From: Rhodospirillales bacterium
GTDB taxonomy: Bacteria; Pseudomonadota; Alphaproteobacteria; Acetobacterales; Acetobacteraceae
Direction of reading: 5' to 3'
Length of the DNA: 35,034 nucleotides
Assembly (NCBI GenBank): GCA_025352565.1
Contig: JANXTF010000049.1
Span: 1 to 35,034 of the forward strand
Shown here: positions 25,302 to 35,034 of the stretch, in pieces
How the letters are laid out: each line of letters begins with the position of its first letter
How positions within the stretch are numbered: position 1 is the first letter of the stretch
Notes under the pieces: model-generated
Seen by the model: the letters and a program-made list of their open reading frames with translations, nothing else
Told to the model about the DNA's origin: nothing
The model's database searches: none
Translations under genes and position numbers: made by a program

Positions 25302-26627
25302 ATGAACGAGATGAACCCGCGTCCGAACAACATCGACGCTTTCTGGATGCCGTACAGCGCCAACCGGGCGTACAAATCCGCACCGCGCATGCTCGCGCGC
25401 GCCGAGGGCATGTACTATTACACCAACGACAACCGGGAGGTGCTGGACGGCACCGCCGGCCTGTGGTGCTGCAACGCCGGGCACGGACGGCGCGAGATCA
25501 CCGAGGCGATCCAGCGCCAGGCCGCGACCATGGATTTCGCGCCGACCTTCAACATGGGCCATCCGCTGGCGTTCCAGGCCGCCGCCAAGCTGGCCGAGAT
25601 CACGCCCGAGGGGCTGGACCGGATCTTTTTCACCAACTCCGGCTCGGAGGCGGCGGACACCGCGCTCAAGATCGCGCTGGCGTATCACCGGGCGCGCGGC
25701 CAGGCGCAGCGGGTGCGGCTGATCGGGCGGGAGCGCGGCTATCACGGCGTCGGCTTCGGCGGCATGTCGGTGGGCGGCATCGGTGCCAACCGGAAGCAGT
25801 TCGGCGCCTTGCTGCCGTATGTCGATCACCTGCCGCACACGCATAACCTCGTTGCCAACGCCTTCTCGCGCGGGCAACCGGCTCATGGGGCGGAACTGGC
25901 GGACGCCCTTGAGGGATTGGTGGCGCTGCATGGCGACACCATCGCGGCGGTGATGGTGGAGCCGTTGGCGGGTTCCACGGGCGTGTTGATCCCCCCGGTG
26001 GACTACCTCCGCCGGCTGCGGGCGATCTGCGACCAGCACGGCATCCTGCTCATTTTCGACGAGGTGATCACCGGCTTTGGCAGGCTCGGTGCGAATTTCG
26101 GCGCCGAGGCCTTGGGCGTCACGCCGGACATGCTCACCATGGCCAAGGGCCTGACCAACGCGGCGGTGCCGATGGGGGCGGTGGCGGTGCATGAGCGCAT
26201 TTACGAAGCTATCGTGGAGGGTGCGCCGGCGGGCATCGAGCTGTTCCACGGCTACACCTATTCCGGCCACCCGCTGGCGTCGGCGGCCGCCATCGCCGTG
26301 ATCGACCTGCATCGGGCGGAGGATCTGCCGGGGCGGGCGCGAGACATGGCGCCCTATTTCGAGGCGGCGGTGCATGGGCTGCGCGGGCTGCCCAACGTGA
26401 TCGACGTGCGCAATCTCGGCCTGGTGGCGGGCATCGAACTGCAACCCCGCGCGGGCAAGCCGAGCGATCGGGCGATGCGTATTTTCCATCGCTGTTTCGA
26501 CGCGGGCGTGCTGATCCGCACCACGGGCGACATCGTCGCGCTGTCGCCGCCGCTGGTGATGGAACGGCCCCATCTGGACCGGATCGTGGAGACGTTGGCG
26601 GAGGCGGTGCGGGCGGAAGCGGCATAG
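25302..26627 (+). CDS. Omega-amino acid:pyruvate aminotransferase (beta-alanine-pyruvate transaminase)
   Basis: 441 aa class III PLP aminotransferase. Start at MNEMNPRPNNIDAFWMPYSANR with a GAGG Shine-Dalgarno about 8 bases upstream. The N-terminal motif DAFWMPYSANRAYKSAPRML and DGTAGLWCCNAGHGRREI are typical of the beta-alanine:pyruvate group. PLP sites: NSGSEAADTALK (phosphate loop), RGYHGVGFGG, LLIFDEVITGFGR (cofactor Asp), and the Schiff-base Lys in LTMAKGLTNAAVPMG. Transfers the amino group of beta-alanine or other omega-amino acids to pyruvate. A strong bidirectional hairpin follows the stop. Confidence 0.9.
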   Translation: MNEMNPRPNNIDAFWMPYSANRAYKSAPRMLARAEGMYYYTNDNREVLDGTAGLWCCNAGHGRREITEAIQRQAATMDFAPTFNMGHPLAFQAAAKLAEITPEGLDRIFFTNSGSEAADTALKIALAYHRARGQAQRVRLIGRERGYHGVGFGGMSVGGIGANRKQFGALLPYVDHLPHTHNLVANAFSRGQPAHGAELADALEGLVALHGDTIAAVMVEPLAGSTGVLIPPVDYLRRLRAICDQHGILLIFDEVITGFGRLGANFGAEALGVTPDMLTMAKGLTNAAVPMGAVAVHERIYEAIVEGAPAGIELFHGYTYSGHPLASAAAIAVIDLHRAEDLPGRARDMAPYFEAAVHGLRGLPNVIDVRNLGLVAGIELQPRAGKPSDRAMRIFHRCFDAGVLIRTTGDIVALSPPLVMERPHLDRIVETLAEAVRAEAA

Positions 26628-26629
26628 GA

Positions 26630-26659
26630 CCGCCCCCCTTCCACTTGGAAGGGGGGCGG
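26630..26659. terminator. Bidirectional terminator between the aminotransferase and amtB
   Basis: A perfect 13-pair stem, CCGCCCCCCTTCC (26630-26642) and GGAAGGGGGGCGG (26647-26659), with the 4-base loop ACTT. It starts 3 bases after the aminotransferase stop and ends 7 bases before that of amtB, filling the gap between convergent genes. No T-run, so possibly Rho-assisted or a transcription block. Confidence 0.75.
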
Positions 26660-26666
26660 AAGCCGG

Positions 26667-28067
26667 TCAGCCCAGGCGTTCGCCGTGCAGCACCACGTCG
26701 AGGCCTTCCATTTCCTCCTCGCCGGTGACGCGCAGGCCGATGACGAGATCGACGACCTTGAGCAGGATCAACGTGGCGATGCCGCTGTAGAGTAGCGTCA
26801 CGCCGACGGCGACGGCCTGGTGGCCCAGCTGCGCCATCCCGCCGATGGTGACGCCGAGCGGATGGTCCTTGTCGGCGGTGAGCGGGCCGTAGGCGAACAC
26901 GCCGGTGAGCAGCGCGCCGACGATGCCGCCGATGCCGTGGACGCCGAAGGCGTCGAGGCTGTCGTCGTAGCCGAGCATGTGCTTGAGCGAGGTGGCCGAC
27001 CAGAAGCAGATCCCGCCGGCGGCGATGCCGATGATGAGTGCCGGGCCGGGCAGCACGAAGCCGGAGGCGGGCGTGATGGCGACGAGGCCGGCCACGGCGC
27101 CCGAGATGGCGCCGAGCACGGAGGGCTTGCCCTTGACGATCCACTCGGCGAACGTCCAGGCGAGTGCCGCACCGGCGGTGGCGATCTGCGTCACCGCCAT
27201 CGCCATGCCGGCCCGGCCGTTGGCGGCAACCGCGCTGCCGGCGTTGAAGCCGAACCAGCCGACCCACAGCAGGGCGGCGCCGATCACCGCGTAGCCGAGG
27301 TTGTAGGGCGCCATGTTGTCGTGCCCGTAGCCGACGCGCTTGCCGAGCACGAGGGCGCACATCAGGCCGGCGATGCCGGCGTTGATGTGGACCACGGTGC
27401 CGCCCGCGAAGTCCGCCGCACCCATCGCACCCACCCAGCCGGTGGTGCTCCAGACCCAGTGCGCGACCGGGCTGTAGACGATCAGCGACCACAGCACCAT
27501 GAACACGCACATGGCCGAGAACTTCATGCGATCGGCGAAGGCGCCGGCGATGAGCGCCGGCGTGATGATCGCGAAGGTCATCTGGAACATCATGTAGACC
27601 GTCTCGGGGACGGTCTGCGGCTGGGGGTTGTCGCTGCCGAGGCCGAGCGTGAACGGCTTGTCCCAGGTCTCGCCGAGGCCGTTCAGCATGAAGCGGCTGA
27701 GGTCGCCGATATAGGGGTTGCCGTTGGTGAAGGCCAGGCTGTAGCCGGCGACCATCCAGGTGACGGTGACCAGGCAGCAGATGATGAAGGACTGCATCAT
27801 GGTGGCCAGGGTGTTCTTCTTGCGGACCATGCCGGCGTAGAACAGGGCGAGGCCCGGAATCGTCATCATCAGCACGAGGGCGGTGCTGGTGAGCATCCAG
27901 GCGGTGTCGCCGCTGTCGATTTTCGCCTCGGCCAGGGCGGCGGCCACAGGCGCGGCCACTGGGGCGACCACGGGCGCCGCGGCGGTGGCCGCGGTTTGCG
28001 CCCAGGCGGGGGCGGCGAGCAGGAGGGCGGCCAGCGCGGGCAGCACGGCCCGCGAAGTCTTGAGCAT
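26667..28067 (-). CDS. amtB: Ammonium transporter AmtB
   Basis: 466 aa from ATG 28067, which has a GAGGA Shine-Dalgarno; ATG 28082, overlapping the glnK stop (ATGA), would add five residues. Signal peptide (MLKTSRAVLPALAALLLAAPAWAQ), an Ala/Pro/Val linker, then about 11 helices beginning SGDTAWMLTSTALVLMMTIPGLALFYAGMVRKKN. Family signatures: DFAGGTVVHINAGIAGLMCALVLGKR and the pore histidines in GYDDSLDAFGVHGIGGIVGALLTGVFA. Imports ammonium across the inner membrane and is blocked by the PII protein encoded immediately upstream. Probably nitrogen-regulated through the promoter before glnK. Confidence 0.95.
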   Translation of the reverse strand: MLKTSRAVLPALAALLLAAPAWAQTAATAAAPVVAPVAAPVAAALAEAKIDSGDTAWMLTSTALVLMMTIPGLALFYAGMVRKKNTLATMMQSFIICCLVTVTWMVAGYSLAFTNGNPYIGDLSRFMLNGLGETWDKPFTLGLGSDNPQPQTVPETVYMMFQMTFAIITPALIAGAFADRMKFSAMCVFMVLWSLIVYSPVAHWVWSTTGWVGAMGAADFAGGTVVHINAGIAGLMCALVLGKRVGYGHDNMAPYNLGYAVIGAALLWVGWFGFNAGSAVAANGRAGMAMAVTQIATAGAALAWTFAEWIVKGKPSVLGAISGAVAGLVAITPASGFVLPGPALIIGIAAGGICFWSATSLKHMLGYDDSLDAFGVHGIGGIVGALLTGVFAYGPLTADKDHPLGVTIGGMAQLGHQAVAVGVTLLYSGIATLILLKVVDLVIGLRVTGEEEMEGLDVVLHGERLG

Positions 28068-28078
28068 CGAGAAATTCC

Positions 28079-28426
<348 letters not shown>

Positions 28427-28487
28427 TTATCCTCCGTTGTCTGGCCGGCTCGCGTTCTGGCCGGCGCACCCTATCTACTGGGGGCTT

Positions 28488-28503
28488 ACCAAGAACCGTG
28501 CCG
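28488..28503 (-). promoter_or_regulatory. Sigma-54-like promoter of glnK-amtB
   Basis: Minus-strand bases CGGCACG-GTTC-TTGGT compared with the -24/-12 consensus TGGCACG-N4-TTGCW: one mismatch in the -24 element (GG kept), and in the -12 element the essential C is replaced by G. The spacing is exact. The -12 end is about 70 bases from the glnK ATG. Fits the known NtrC/RpoN control of this operon, but the -12 mismatch weakens it. Confidence 0.4.
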
Positions 28504-28606
28504 CGCCCCGCGAAGGTCTCGTCGGGCAGGATGGCGCGCAAGCGGGCAGCGGCTTATGCACAAGATACGGGCAGTAGCGGATTTATTTCGGGCGGAGAGC
28601 GAGCGC

Positions 28607-29821
28607 GTGGACGAGGAATTCGATGCCTGCATCGTAGGCGCCGGGCCGGTGGGCGGCATTTTGGCCTGCCTGCTGGCCGAAGCGGGGGTGCGGGTGGCCA
28701 TCATCGACCGCGCGGCGCTGCCGCCGATGGAGCACCCCGATTTCGACGGGCGTGCCTATGCCATCGCGGCGGGATCGAAGCGCGTGCTGGAGGCGGCCGG
28801 CGTGTGGGACGCGCTGCCCTATCCGGCGGGAGGCATCGGCGACATCCGCGTTTCGGACGGACGGGTCGGGCGCCCCGCGTCGCCGCTGTTCCTGCATTTC
28901 GCGGCCGCCGACGTGGGCGAGGCGGCGTTCGGCTGGATGGTGGAGGCGCGCAGCCTGCGCATGGCGCTGAATGCGCGGATGCACGATCTGGCCGCCCTGC
29001 GGGTATTCGCGCCGGCCGAGGCGGCGGTCGAGCGGCACGAGGCGGGGGCCACGGTGCGGATCGCCGGCGGGCCGGTGCTCGCGTGCCGGCTGGTGGTGGC
29101 CGCCGAGGGGCGCGGCAGCCCGCTGCGCGAGCAGGCCGGCATCGCCGTCACCCGCATGGGCTACGACCAGACCGGGATCGTCTGCGCCATCGGCCACGAG
29201 CGTCCCCATGGCGGCACCGCGCTGGAGCATTTCCTGCCGGGCGGCCCGTTCGCGCAATTGCCGATGGCGCCGACCGAAGGGGCGGCGAACGTGTCGGCCA
29301 TCGTCTGGACCGAACGCAACGCCACCGCTGCCCGCGTGCTGGCGCTGGACGATCGGGCGTTCGAGGCCGAGATCGCCCGCCGGCTCGGCCGCCATCTTGG
29401 CGCGATCCGCCTGCTCGGGCGGCGCTGGAGCTATCCGTTGGGCGCCATGCACGCCCACCGCTATTTCGCCACGAGGCTGGCGCTGGTGGGCGACGCGGCG
29501 CACGGCATCCACCCGATCGCGGGCCAGGGCCTCAACCTCGGCATTCGCGACGCTGACGCATTGGCCGGCCTCGTGATCGGCGCCCGCGCACGGGGCGACG
29601 ACCCAGGGTCCGAGGCGCTGCTGCGCCGCTACCAGCTGGCGCGGCGGCCGGACAACCTCGCGATGCTGGCCGCGACCGACGCGCTCGACCGCCTGTTCAG
29701 CAACGACAGCCGCGTGCTGCGGCTGATGCGGGGCCTGGGGATCGCCGCCGTGCATCGCGTGCCGGCGTTGAAGCGGGCGTTCATGCGGCAGGCGATGGGG
29801 GCGTTGACCGGGGTGGGCTAA
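28607..29821 (+). CDS. UbiH/UbiF/COQ6-family FAD monooxygenase
   Basis: 404 aa from GTG 28607, which has a GGAGA ribosome-binding sequence; an in-frame ATG at 28556 gives 17 more residues. Motifs: FDACIVGAGPVGGILACLLAEAG (FAD GxGxxG, about residues 5-25), the substrate-side segment FDGRAYAIAAGSKRVLEAAGVWDAL typical of ubiquinone hydroxylases, and ALVGDAAHGIHPIAGQGLNLGIRDADAL (second FAD motif GD). Enzymes of this family hydroxylate the ring of ubiquinone precursors at the inner membrane. Which ring position it modifies cannot be read from the sequence. Divergent from glnK. Confidence 0.9.
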   Translation: MDEEFDACIVGAGPVGGILACLLAEAGVRVAIIDRAALPPMEHPDFDGRAYAIAAGSKRVLEAAGVWDALPYPAGGIGDIRVSDGRVGRPASPLFLHFAAADVGEAAFGWMVEARSLRMALNARMHDLAALRVFAPAEAAVERHEAGATVRIAGGPVLACRLVVAAEGRGSPLREQAGIAVTRMGYDQTGIVCAIGHERPHGGTALEHFLPGGPFAQLPMAPTEGAANVSAIVWTERNATAARVLALDDRAFEAEIARRLGRHLGAIRLLGRRWSYPLGAMHAHRYFATRLALVGDAAHGIHPIAGQGLNLGIRDADALAGLVIGARARGDDPGSEALLRRYQLARRPDNLAMLAATDALDRLFSNDSRVLRLMRGLGIAAVHRVPALKRAFMRQAMGALTGVG

Positions 29822-29825
29822 CCCT

Positions 29826-29962
29826 GCGCCTGGCGATGCCTCACCTTGGCCCGGATTCGATTGGCCGCCGGAGTCCCTCGCTGGGCCCGAACCGAAGCAC
29901 GAACCCGAATTGGGCATTGTCGAGTGGAGCCTCAGGGGCTCCGTCGCGATGTCGCCAGGCGC
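29826..29962. repeat. Intergenic segment bounded by an 11-bp perfect inverted repeat
   Basis: GCGCCTGGCGA (29826-29836) and TCGCCAGGCGC (29952-29962) frame almost the whole gap between two convergent genes. Inside are a small hairpin GGAGCC/GGCTCC (29926-29931 and 29937-29942) and two GANTC sites (29854-29858 and 29871-29875). It could be a terminator region, a structured RNA, or a small non-coding element with terminal repeats. No open frame of note. Confidence 0.45.
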
Positions 29963-29969
29963 GGATCGG

Positions 29970-31031
29970 CTAGGGAAGCACGGCCACCCCTTGCAGGAAC
30001 TCCCCCACCTCCCGCGCCCAGAAGCGCGCGAATCCGGTGGTGCCGTGGCCGCGGGTGTCGGCGCTGGCCGGGATCAGCAGCAGCCTGCCATGGGCGAGCC
30101 GGGCCATGGCGCGGTCCATCAGCCCGCTTTCGGGCGGGTTGCGCTCGTCATCGGCCGCGTTGATGGCGAGCACGGCGGCGGTGATGCGTTCCAGGTCGGG
30201 CGAGGGGTCGTAGTCGCGCGAGGACTCCCATTGATAGAGGTAGTCGTTGGCATCGGCGGGCGCTGGTGCCGCGAGCAGGGCATCGACATGGCGGTCGGCG
30301 GCCGCGTTGGTCGGGTCGAGCGCCTGATAGGCGAGCGTGCCGCCGCTGGTGGCGATGCCGAACAACACGTTGGCGGTTCGCAGCGACGAGGGCTGCTCGG
30401 TGTAGTCACCGTTCCTGTAGGCCGGGTCGCGCCGGATGCTTTCCACCAGCATGCGCCGCAGCATCCAGTTGCGGCTGGCCATGGGAGTGGGCTGGGACGC
30501 CATCGGCACCAGCGCGTCCATGAAGCCGGGATGGGTCTCGCCCCACATCCAGGCCTGCATGCCGCCCATGGAGTTGCCCAGCACGAGGCGGAGATGGCGC
30601 AGGCCGAGGCCTTCGGTGACGAGGCGATACTGGGCCTGGACCATGTCGGCGTAGTCGTAATGCGGGAATTTGGCGCGCAGCCCGTCGGACGGTTTGGCAG
30701 ATTTCCCGGCCCCCAGAGCATCGGGCAGGATGACGAAGTATTTCGCCGCGTCGAGCGGCTGGCCGGGGCCGAACAACTCGCCCGCGAAGCCAGGGGCGAG
30801 CAGCCCGGTGCCGCTGCCGGCGGTGCCGTGCAGGATCAGCACGGGTTCGCCGCCGGGCGCGCCGATCGTGGTGTAGTGCAGTTTCACCTCGGCGAGCGTC
30901 TCGCCGGTGTGGAAGCGGAAATCGCGCGCGACGTAATCGGCTTCGCGGGCGGGCGGAACCTCGGCCGCCATGCCGGCAGGGGACGCGGCGAGCAGGGCGC
31001 CCAGGAGAGCGACGGCGACCCGGATGTTCAT
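29970..31031 (-). CDS. Secreted alpha/beta hydrolase of the homoserine acetyltransferase (MetX)-like group
   Basis: 353 aa. Start [23 protein letters not shown] is a signal peptide, so unlike cytoplasmic MetX it is exported. Core: EPVLILHGTAGSG (oxyanion HG), nucleophile elbow LVLGNSMGGMQAWMWGETHP, Asp region AVLAINAADDERNPPESG, and catalytic His in TRGHGTTG. The large helical cap resembles MetX-like proteins. Substrate unknown; hydrolase activity more likely than acetyl transfer given export. Its ATG overlaps the stop of the chalcone-isomerase-like gene (ATGA), so it ends the minus-strand cluster. Confidence 0.82.
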   Translation of the reverse strand: MNIRVAVALLGALLAASPAGMAAEVPPAREADYVARDFRFHTGETLAEVKLHYTTIGAPGGEPVLILHGTAGSGTGLLAPGFAGELFGPGQPLDAAKYFVILPDALGAGKSAKPSDGLRAKFPHYDYADMVQAQYRLVTEGLGLRHLRLVLGNSMGGMQAWMWGETHPGFMDALVPMASQPTPMASRNWMLRRMLVESIRRDPAYRNGDYTEQPSSLRTANVLFGIATSGGTLAYQALDPTNAAADRHVDALLAAPAPADANDYLYQWESSRDYDPSPDLERITAAVLAINAADDERNPPESGLMDRAMARLAHGRLLLIPASADTRGHGTTGFARFWAREVGEFLQGVAVLP

Positions 31032-31609
31032 CTTGTGTTGCCGAGCAGCGCGTCGCGCAAATCCGTGGTGGGGGGATGCGCGCCGATGAAGCCGTCCAGC
31101 ATCCGCATCCCGAGATCGGGGTTGGCGATGTCGATGACCGGGCGGTTGTTGGCCAGCACGCGCAAGCCGCGCGAGGTGACGATGTAGGTGGTGGTGTCGC
31201 CCACCTTGACCGGAGGGGCGGCGGCGACCAGGCGTTCGAAATCGGCCGCATCGGATTGCGGGCATTCGCCGTGGCCGCAATTCTGGCGCTGGCCCTTGCG
31301 GTATTCGTCCTCGACCTGCTGCTTGCTGCCGTCGTGCAGGTATTGCAGCAGGAGCACCTTCGGCGTGGCGGCGCCCTCGATGGCCCGCGCGTCGCGGCCC
31401 GGGGCCGCGAGATAGAGGGCGGCGACGTAGATCTTGATGCCGATGATGCTGAGGGCGCGAATGCCGATCCCGTTCAGGTGAAGGGTTTGCCCATCGACCG
31501 CGTAGGTGTCCGGCAAAGAGTAGCCGCCGACGCTGGCCGCACGGGCCGCGATCGGCACGCCGCCAGCGATGCAGCCGGCGACGACCAGGAGCAGGCGGAT
31601 TGTTTTCAA
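31028..31609 (-). CDS. Chalcone isomerase-like secreted protein
   Basis: 193 aa with a TTG start that overlaps the ccrM stop (TTGA, 31609-31606). No ATG or GTG lies near, and the signal peptide ([24 protein letters not shown]) begins right there. The mature part matches the bacterial chalcone-isomerase-like domain: [20 protein letters not shown], then [21 protein letters not shown] and [22 protein letters not shown]. Bacterial members are fatty-acid- or ligand-binding folds in the periplasm and generally lack flavonoid chemistry. NCGHGEC may form a disulfide. Function unknown. Confidence 0.75.
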   Translation of the reverse strand: MKTIRLLLVVAGCIAGGVPIAARAASVGGYSLPDTYAVDGQTLHLNGIGIRALSIIGIKIYVAALYLAAPGRDARAIEGAATPKVLLLQYLHDGSKQQVEDEYRKGQRQNCGHGECPQSDAADFERLVAAAPPVKVGDTTTYIVTSRGLRVLANNRPVIDIANPDLGMRMLDGFIGAHPPTTDLRDALLGNTR

Positions 31610-32700
31610 ATTTCGGGCTCCGGCGGGAATAGGGCAGGGTCGCGCAGGCGGTCGATCGGGAGCAGCCCGTCCGGGCCGTCGGTGTGCCAGAACGTCCAGC
31701 CATTGCAGGACGGCGCGTTCTGCACGGCCGCGCCGACCTTGTGGATCGAGCCCTGGACGGCGCCGGCACGGATGGAGCCATCGGCCGCGACCACGGCCGA
31801 CACGCGCCGCATCCGGTCGGTCAGCACGGTGCCGGGCGCGATCAGGCCGCGCTCGACCAGACTGCCGAAGGCCACGCGCGGGATGTCGCGCCGGGTGGCG
31901 GTGGTGGCGAGGCCGCCCTCGGGGACCGGCCGCACGCGGCGCACGCGGCCCAGCGCCGCCTCGACATAGGCGGGGTGGCGCTCGATGCCGATATAATGGC
32001 GCTGGAGGCGGCGGGCGACGGCGGCGCTGGTGCCGCTGCCGAGAAAGGGATCGAGCACGATATCGTCCTGCATGGTGCTGGCCAGCAGGATACGGTGCAG
32101 CAGGGCCTCCGGTTTCTGCGTCGGGTGAAGTTTCAGCCCATGCTCGTTCTTGAGGCGTTCGGCGCCGGTGCAGAGCGGGATCAGCCAGTCGCTGCGCATC
32201 TGGAGGTCGTCGTTCAGCGACTTCATGGCCTGGTAGTTGAAGCGATAGCGGCTGTCCTGCCCGCGCGCGGCCCAGATCAGGGTCTCGTGCGCGTTGGTGA
32301 AGCGGCGGCCGCGGAAATTCGGCATTGGGTTGGATTTGCGCCAGATGACGTCGTTCAGAATCCAGAAACCGAGATCCTGCAATATCGCGCCGATGCGGAA
32401 GATGTTGTGGTAGCTGCCGATGACCCAGATGGTGCCGTCCTTGCGGAGCAGGCGGCGGCATTCGGTCAGCCATTCGCGGGTGAAGGCGTCATAGGCCGCG
32501 AAATCGGTGAAGCGGTCCCAGTCGTCATCCACGCCATCGACCAGGCTGTCATCGGGACGGCGGAGTTCGCCCCGCAGCTGGAGGTTGTAGGGGGGGTCGG
32601 CGAACACGCAATGAACCGACGCGGGCGGCAGCATACGCATGGTGCGCGCGGCATCGCCCAGCAGAATTTGGTCCAGCGGCAGTTCGCGGACGATCTCCAC
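31606..32700 (-). CDS. ccrM: CcrM-type adenine-N6 DNA methyltransferase (GANTC)
   Basis: 364 aa beta-class methyltransferase. GTG start with a GGAG Shine-Dalgarno 5 bases upstream. Catalytic motif [10 protein letters not shown] (DPPY) near residues 34-43 precedes the SAM-binding motif [16 protein letters not shown] near residue 220, the order that defines the beta group. [18 protein letters not shown] lies between. The C-terminal RAMA-like domain (residues about 270-355, with [14 protein letters not shown] and [19 protein letters not shown]) is diagnostic for CcrM. In alphaproteobacteria it methylates GANTC late in replication and helps time the cell cycle. The rnhB-ccrM order seen here is common in that class. 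Confidence 0.95.
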   Translation of the reverse strand: MEIVRELPLDQILLGDAARTMRMLPPASVHCVFADPPYNLQLRGELRRPDDSLVDGVDDDWDRFTDFAAYDAFTREWLTECRRLLRKDGTIWVIGSYHNIFRIGAILQDLGFWILNDVIWRKSNPMPNFRGRRFTNAHETLIWAARGQDSRYRFNYQAMKSLNDDLQMRSDWLIPLCTGAERLKNEHGLKLHPTQKPEALLHRILLASTMQDDIVLDPFLGSGTSAAVARRLQRHYIGIERHPAYVEAALGRVRRVRPVPEGGLATTATRRDIPRVAFGSLVERGLIAPGTVLTDRMRRVSAVVAADGSIRAGAVQGSIHKVGAAVQNAPSCNGWTFWHTDGPDGLLPIDRLRDPALFPPEPEI

Positions 32701-32770
32701 GGTGGCTCCGGGTTGGGGGAACGGAAAGACCCATGGTGGCGATGCGGCGGTGGCCGCGTCAATCCGGGGA

Positions 32771-32818
32771 GTTTCGCCCTCGGGTTCGCCTCCGGGTTCG
32801 CCCCCGAGTTCACCGCGT
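32771..32818. repeat. Degenerate 12-bp repeats between ccrM and rnhB
   Basis: Four imperfect 12-base units with core GTTCGCCxCCG or close variants, in the 117-base gap upstream of ccrM. No clear promoter sequence found there by eye. Confidence 0.45.
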
Positions 32819-33486
32819 CACTCCGCCGCCGCGAAACCGATCTCCAGCGCCATCTGGCGCACCAGATCGATCTCCAGCGCCATCTGGCGCACTAGGCCGA
32901 AGGTGGGGCGATGATGGCGGCTGGGGCCGAGGCGGAGCAGCGCCGCGCGGTGGAAGGCGGTGCCGTAGCCGGCATTGGTGTCCCAGCCATAGCCGGGGCA
33001 GCGCGCGGCCAGGCGCGCCATGCAGCGGTCGCGCACGACCTTGGCCACGATCGAGGCGGCTGCGATGGACAGGCACAGCGCGTCCCCGCCGACGATGCAG
33101 CGCGTGGCGCAATCCAGCCCCGGCGGGCGGTCGCCGTCGACGAGAGCCAAATCCGGCGGGGCGGGAAGCCGGGCGACGGCGCGGCGCATGGCGAGCATGG
33201 CGGCGTGCAGAATGTTGAGGCGCACGATTTCGCCCACCGAGGCGGCGCCCACGGCGATCTCGACCTGGCCGGCGCGGCGGCGTTCCAGCAGGGCGGCGAA
33301 GGCGACGTGGCGCTGTTCATGGGTGAGCTTCTTGGAATCGTCGAGCAGGCGGGCCAACGCGCGGGGCATGCGGGCGGGCAGCACCACGGCGGCGGCGACC
33401 ACCGGGCCGGCGAGCGGGCCGCGCCCGACCTCGTCCACCCCGGCGACGCGGCCGCCCGCCCGAAGCTCGATCCGGTAGGTTGGCAT
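32818..33486 (-). CDS. rnhB: Ribonuclease HII
   Basis: 222 aa. Removes RNA from RNA-DNA hybrids and initiates ribonucleotide excision. Metal-site residues: Asp and Glu of [19 protein letters not shown] (residues 16-34), Asp in ALVDGDRPP, and Asp in [47 protein letters not shown] is the conserved C-terminal region. The usual ending after HRPTF is a short helix; here [10 protein letters not shown] is followed by a near copy, [10 protein letters not shown], from a 30-base tandem duplication, so the tail is 10 residues longer. Start 14 bases after the acs stop. Confidence 0.95.
   Translation of the reverse strand: MPTYRIELRAGGRVAGVDEVGRGPLAGPVVAAAVVLPARMPRALARLLDDSKKLTHEQRHVAFAALLERRRAGQVEIAVGAASVGEIVRLNILHAAMLAMRRAVARLPAPPDLALVDGDRPPGLDCATRCIVGGDALCLSIAAASIVAKVVRDRCMARLAARCPGYGWDTNAGYGTAFHRAALLRLGPSRHHRPTFGLVRQMALEIDLVRQMALEIGFAAAE
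32838..32897. repeat. 30-bp tandem duplication in the 3' end of rnhB
   Basis: Units 32838-32867 and 32868-32897 match at 27 of 30 bases. In frame, it doubles a 10-residue helical segment of the RNase HII tail. Confidence 0.88.
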
Positions 33487-33500
33487 CGCCCCGAGGGATC

Positions 33501-35034
<1,534 letters not shown>

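Noticed and set aside
26630-26659. REP element of the same kind as 15110-15154
   Set aside because: Its sequence is different and its position between two convergent stops fits a terminator.

Overview
This is high-GC alphaproteobacterial chromosome, most likely Rhodospirillales and probably Acetobacteraceae. The placement is inferred from base composition, a CcrM-type GANTC methyltransferase next to rnhB, a PlcP/Agt-type lipid-remodelling pair, and an omega-amino acid:pyruvate aminotransferase. No marker gene in the window fixes the genus. Genes are tightly packed, with many 4-base stop/start overlaps. There is no phage, insertion sequence or CRISPR array, so this is mostly housekeeping and catabolic DNA with a few decayed spots.

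Layout. 1-2254 (minus): a branched-chain amino acid type ABC importer (binding protein, permease LivH, first codons of LivM), divergent from a thiamine-diphosphate enzyme (2376-4025). 4054-6978: a lipid-remodelling island, with a diacylglycerol-kinase-like gene on minus and, divergently, a PlcP-like phosphoesterase plus a GT4 glycosyltransferase; the gap between them carries two divergent Pho-box-like sequences. 6994-10094: a secreted DUF4139 protein, a small secreted protein and a lipoprotein, followed by tRNA-Val(CAC). 10374-12951: a coupled paaG-paaI-paaK cluster. 12989-14926: a secreted alpha/beta hydrolase. 14938-16867: a decayed catabolic locus, with a Rieske pseudogene broken by a hairpin element, an intact HisD-family dehydrogenase, and the tail of a short-chain dehydrogenase. 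16894-20489: rpiA, then on minus uppP with an SGNH hydrolase, an ATP-grasp protein, and a 37-codon fragment. 20496-25206: AsmA-like protein, single-domain response regulator, PheC-like dehydratase, SDR and GST. 25302-29821: omega-aminotransferase, the glnK-amtB nitrogen operon with a sigma-54-like promoter, and a UbiH-family hydroxylase. 29970-35034 (minus): acs, rnhB, ccrM, a chalcone-isomerase-like protein and a secreted MetX-like hydrolase, closely packed.

The most interesting points are: (1) the phosphate-starvation lipid module with candidate Pho boxes pointing both ways; (2) the Rieske gene, which can be reassembled from two frames either side of a palindromic element of about 90-100 bases; (3) at least seven independent short tandem duplications (15-30 bp), mostly in frame, at gene starts and ends; and (4) remnants of an SDR and of a probable VTT/DedA-like gene.
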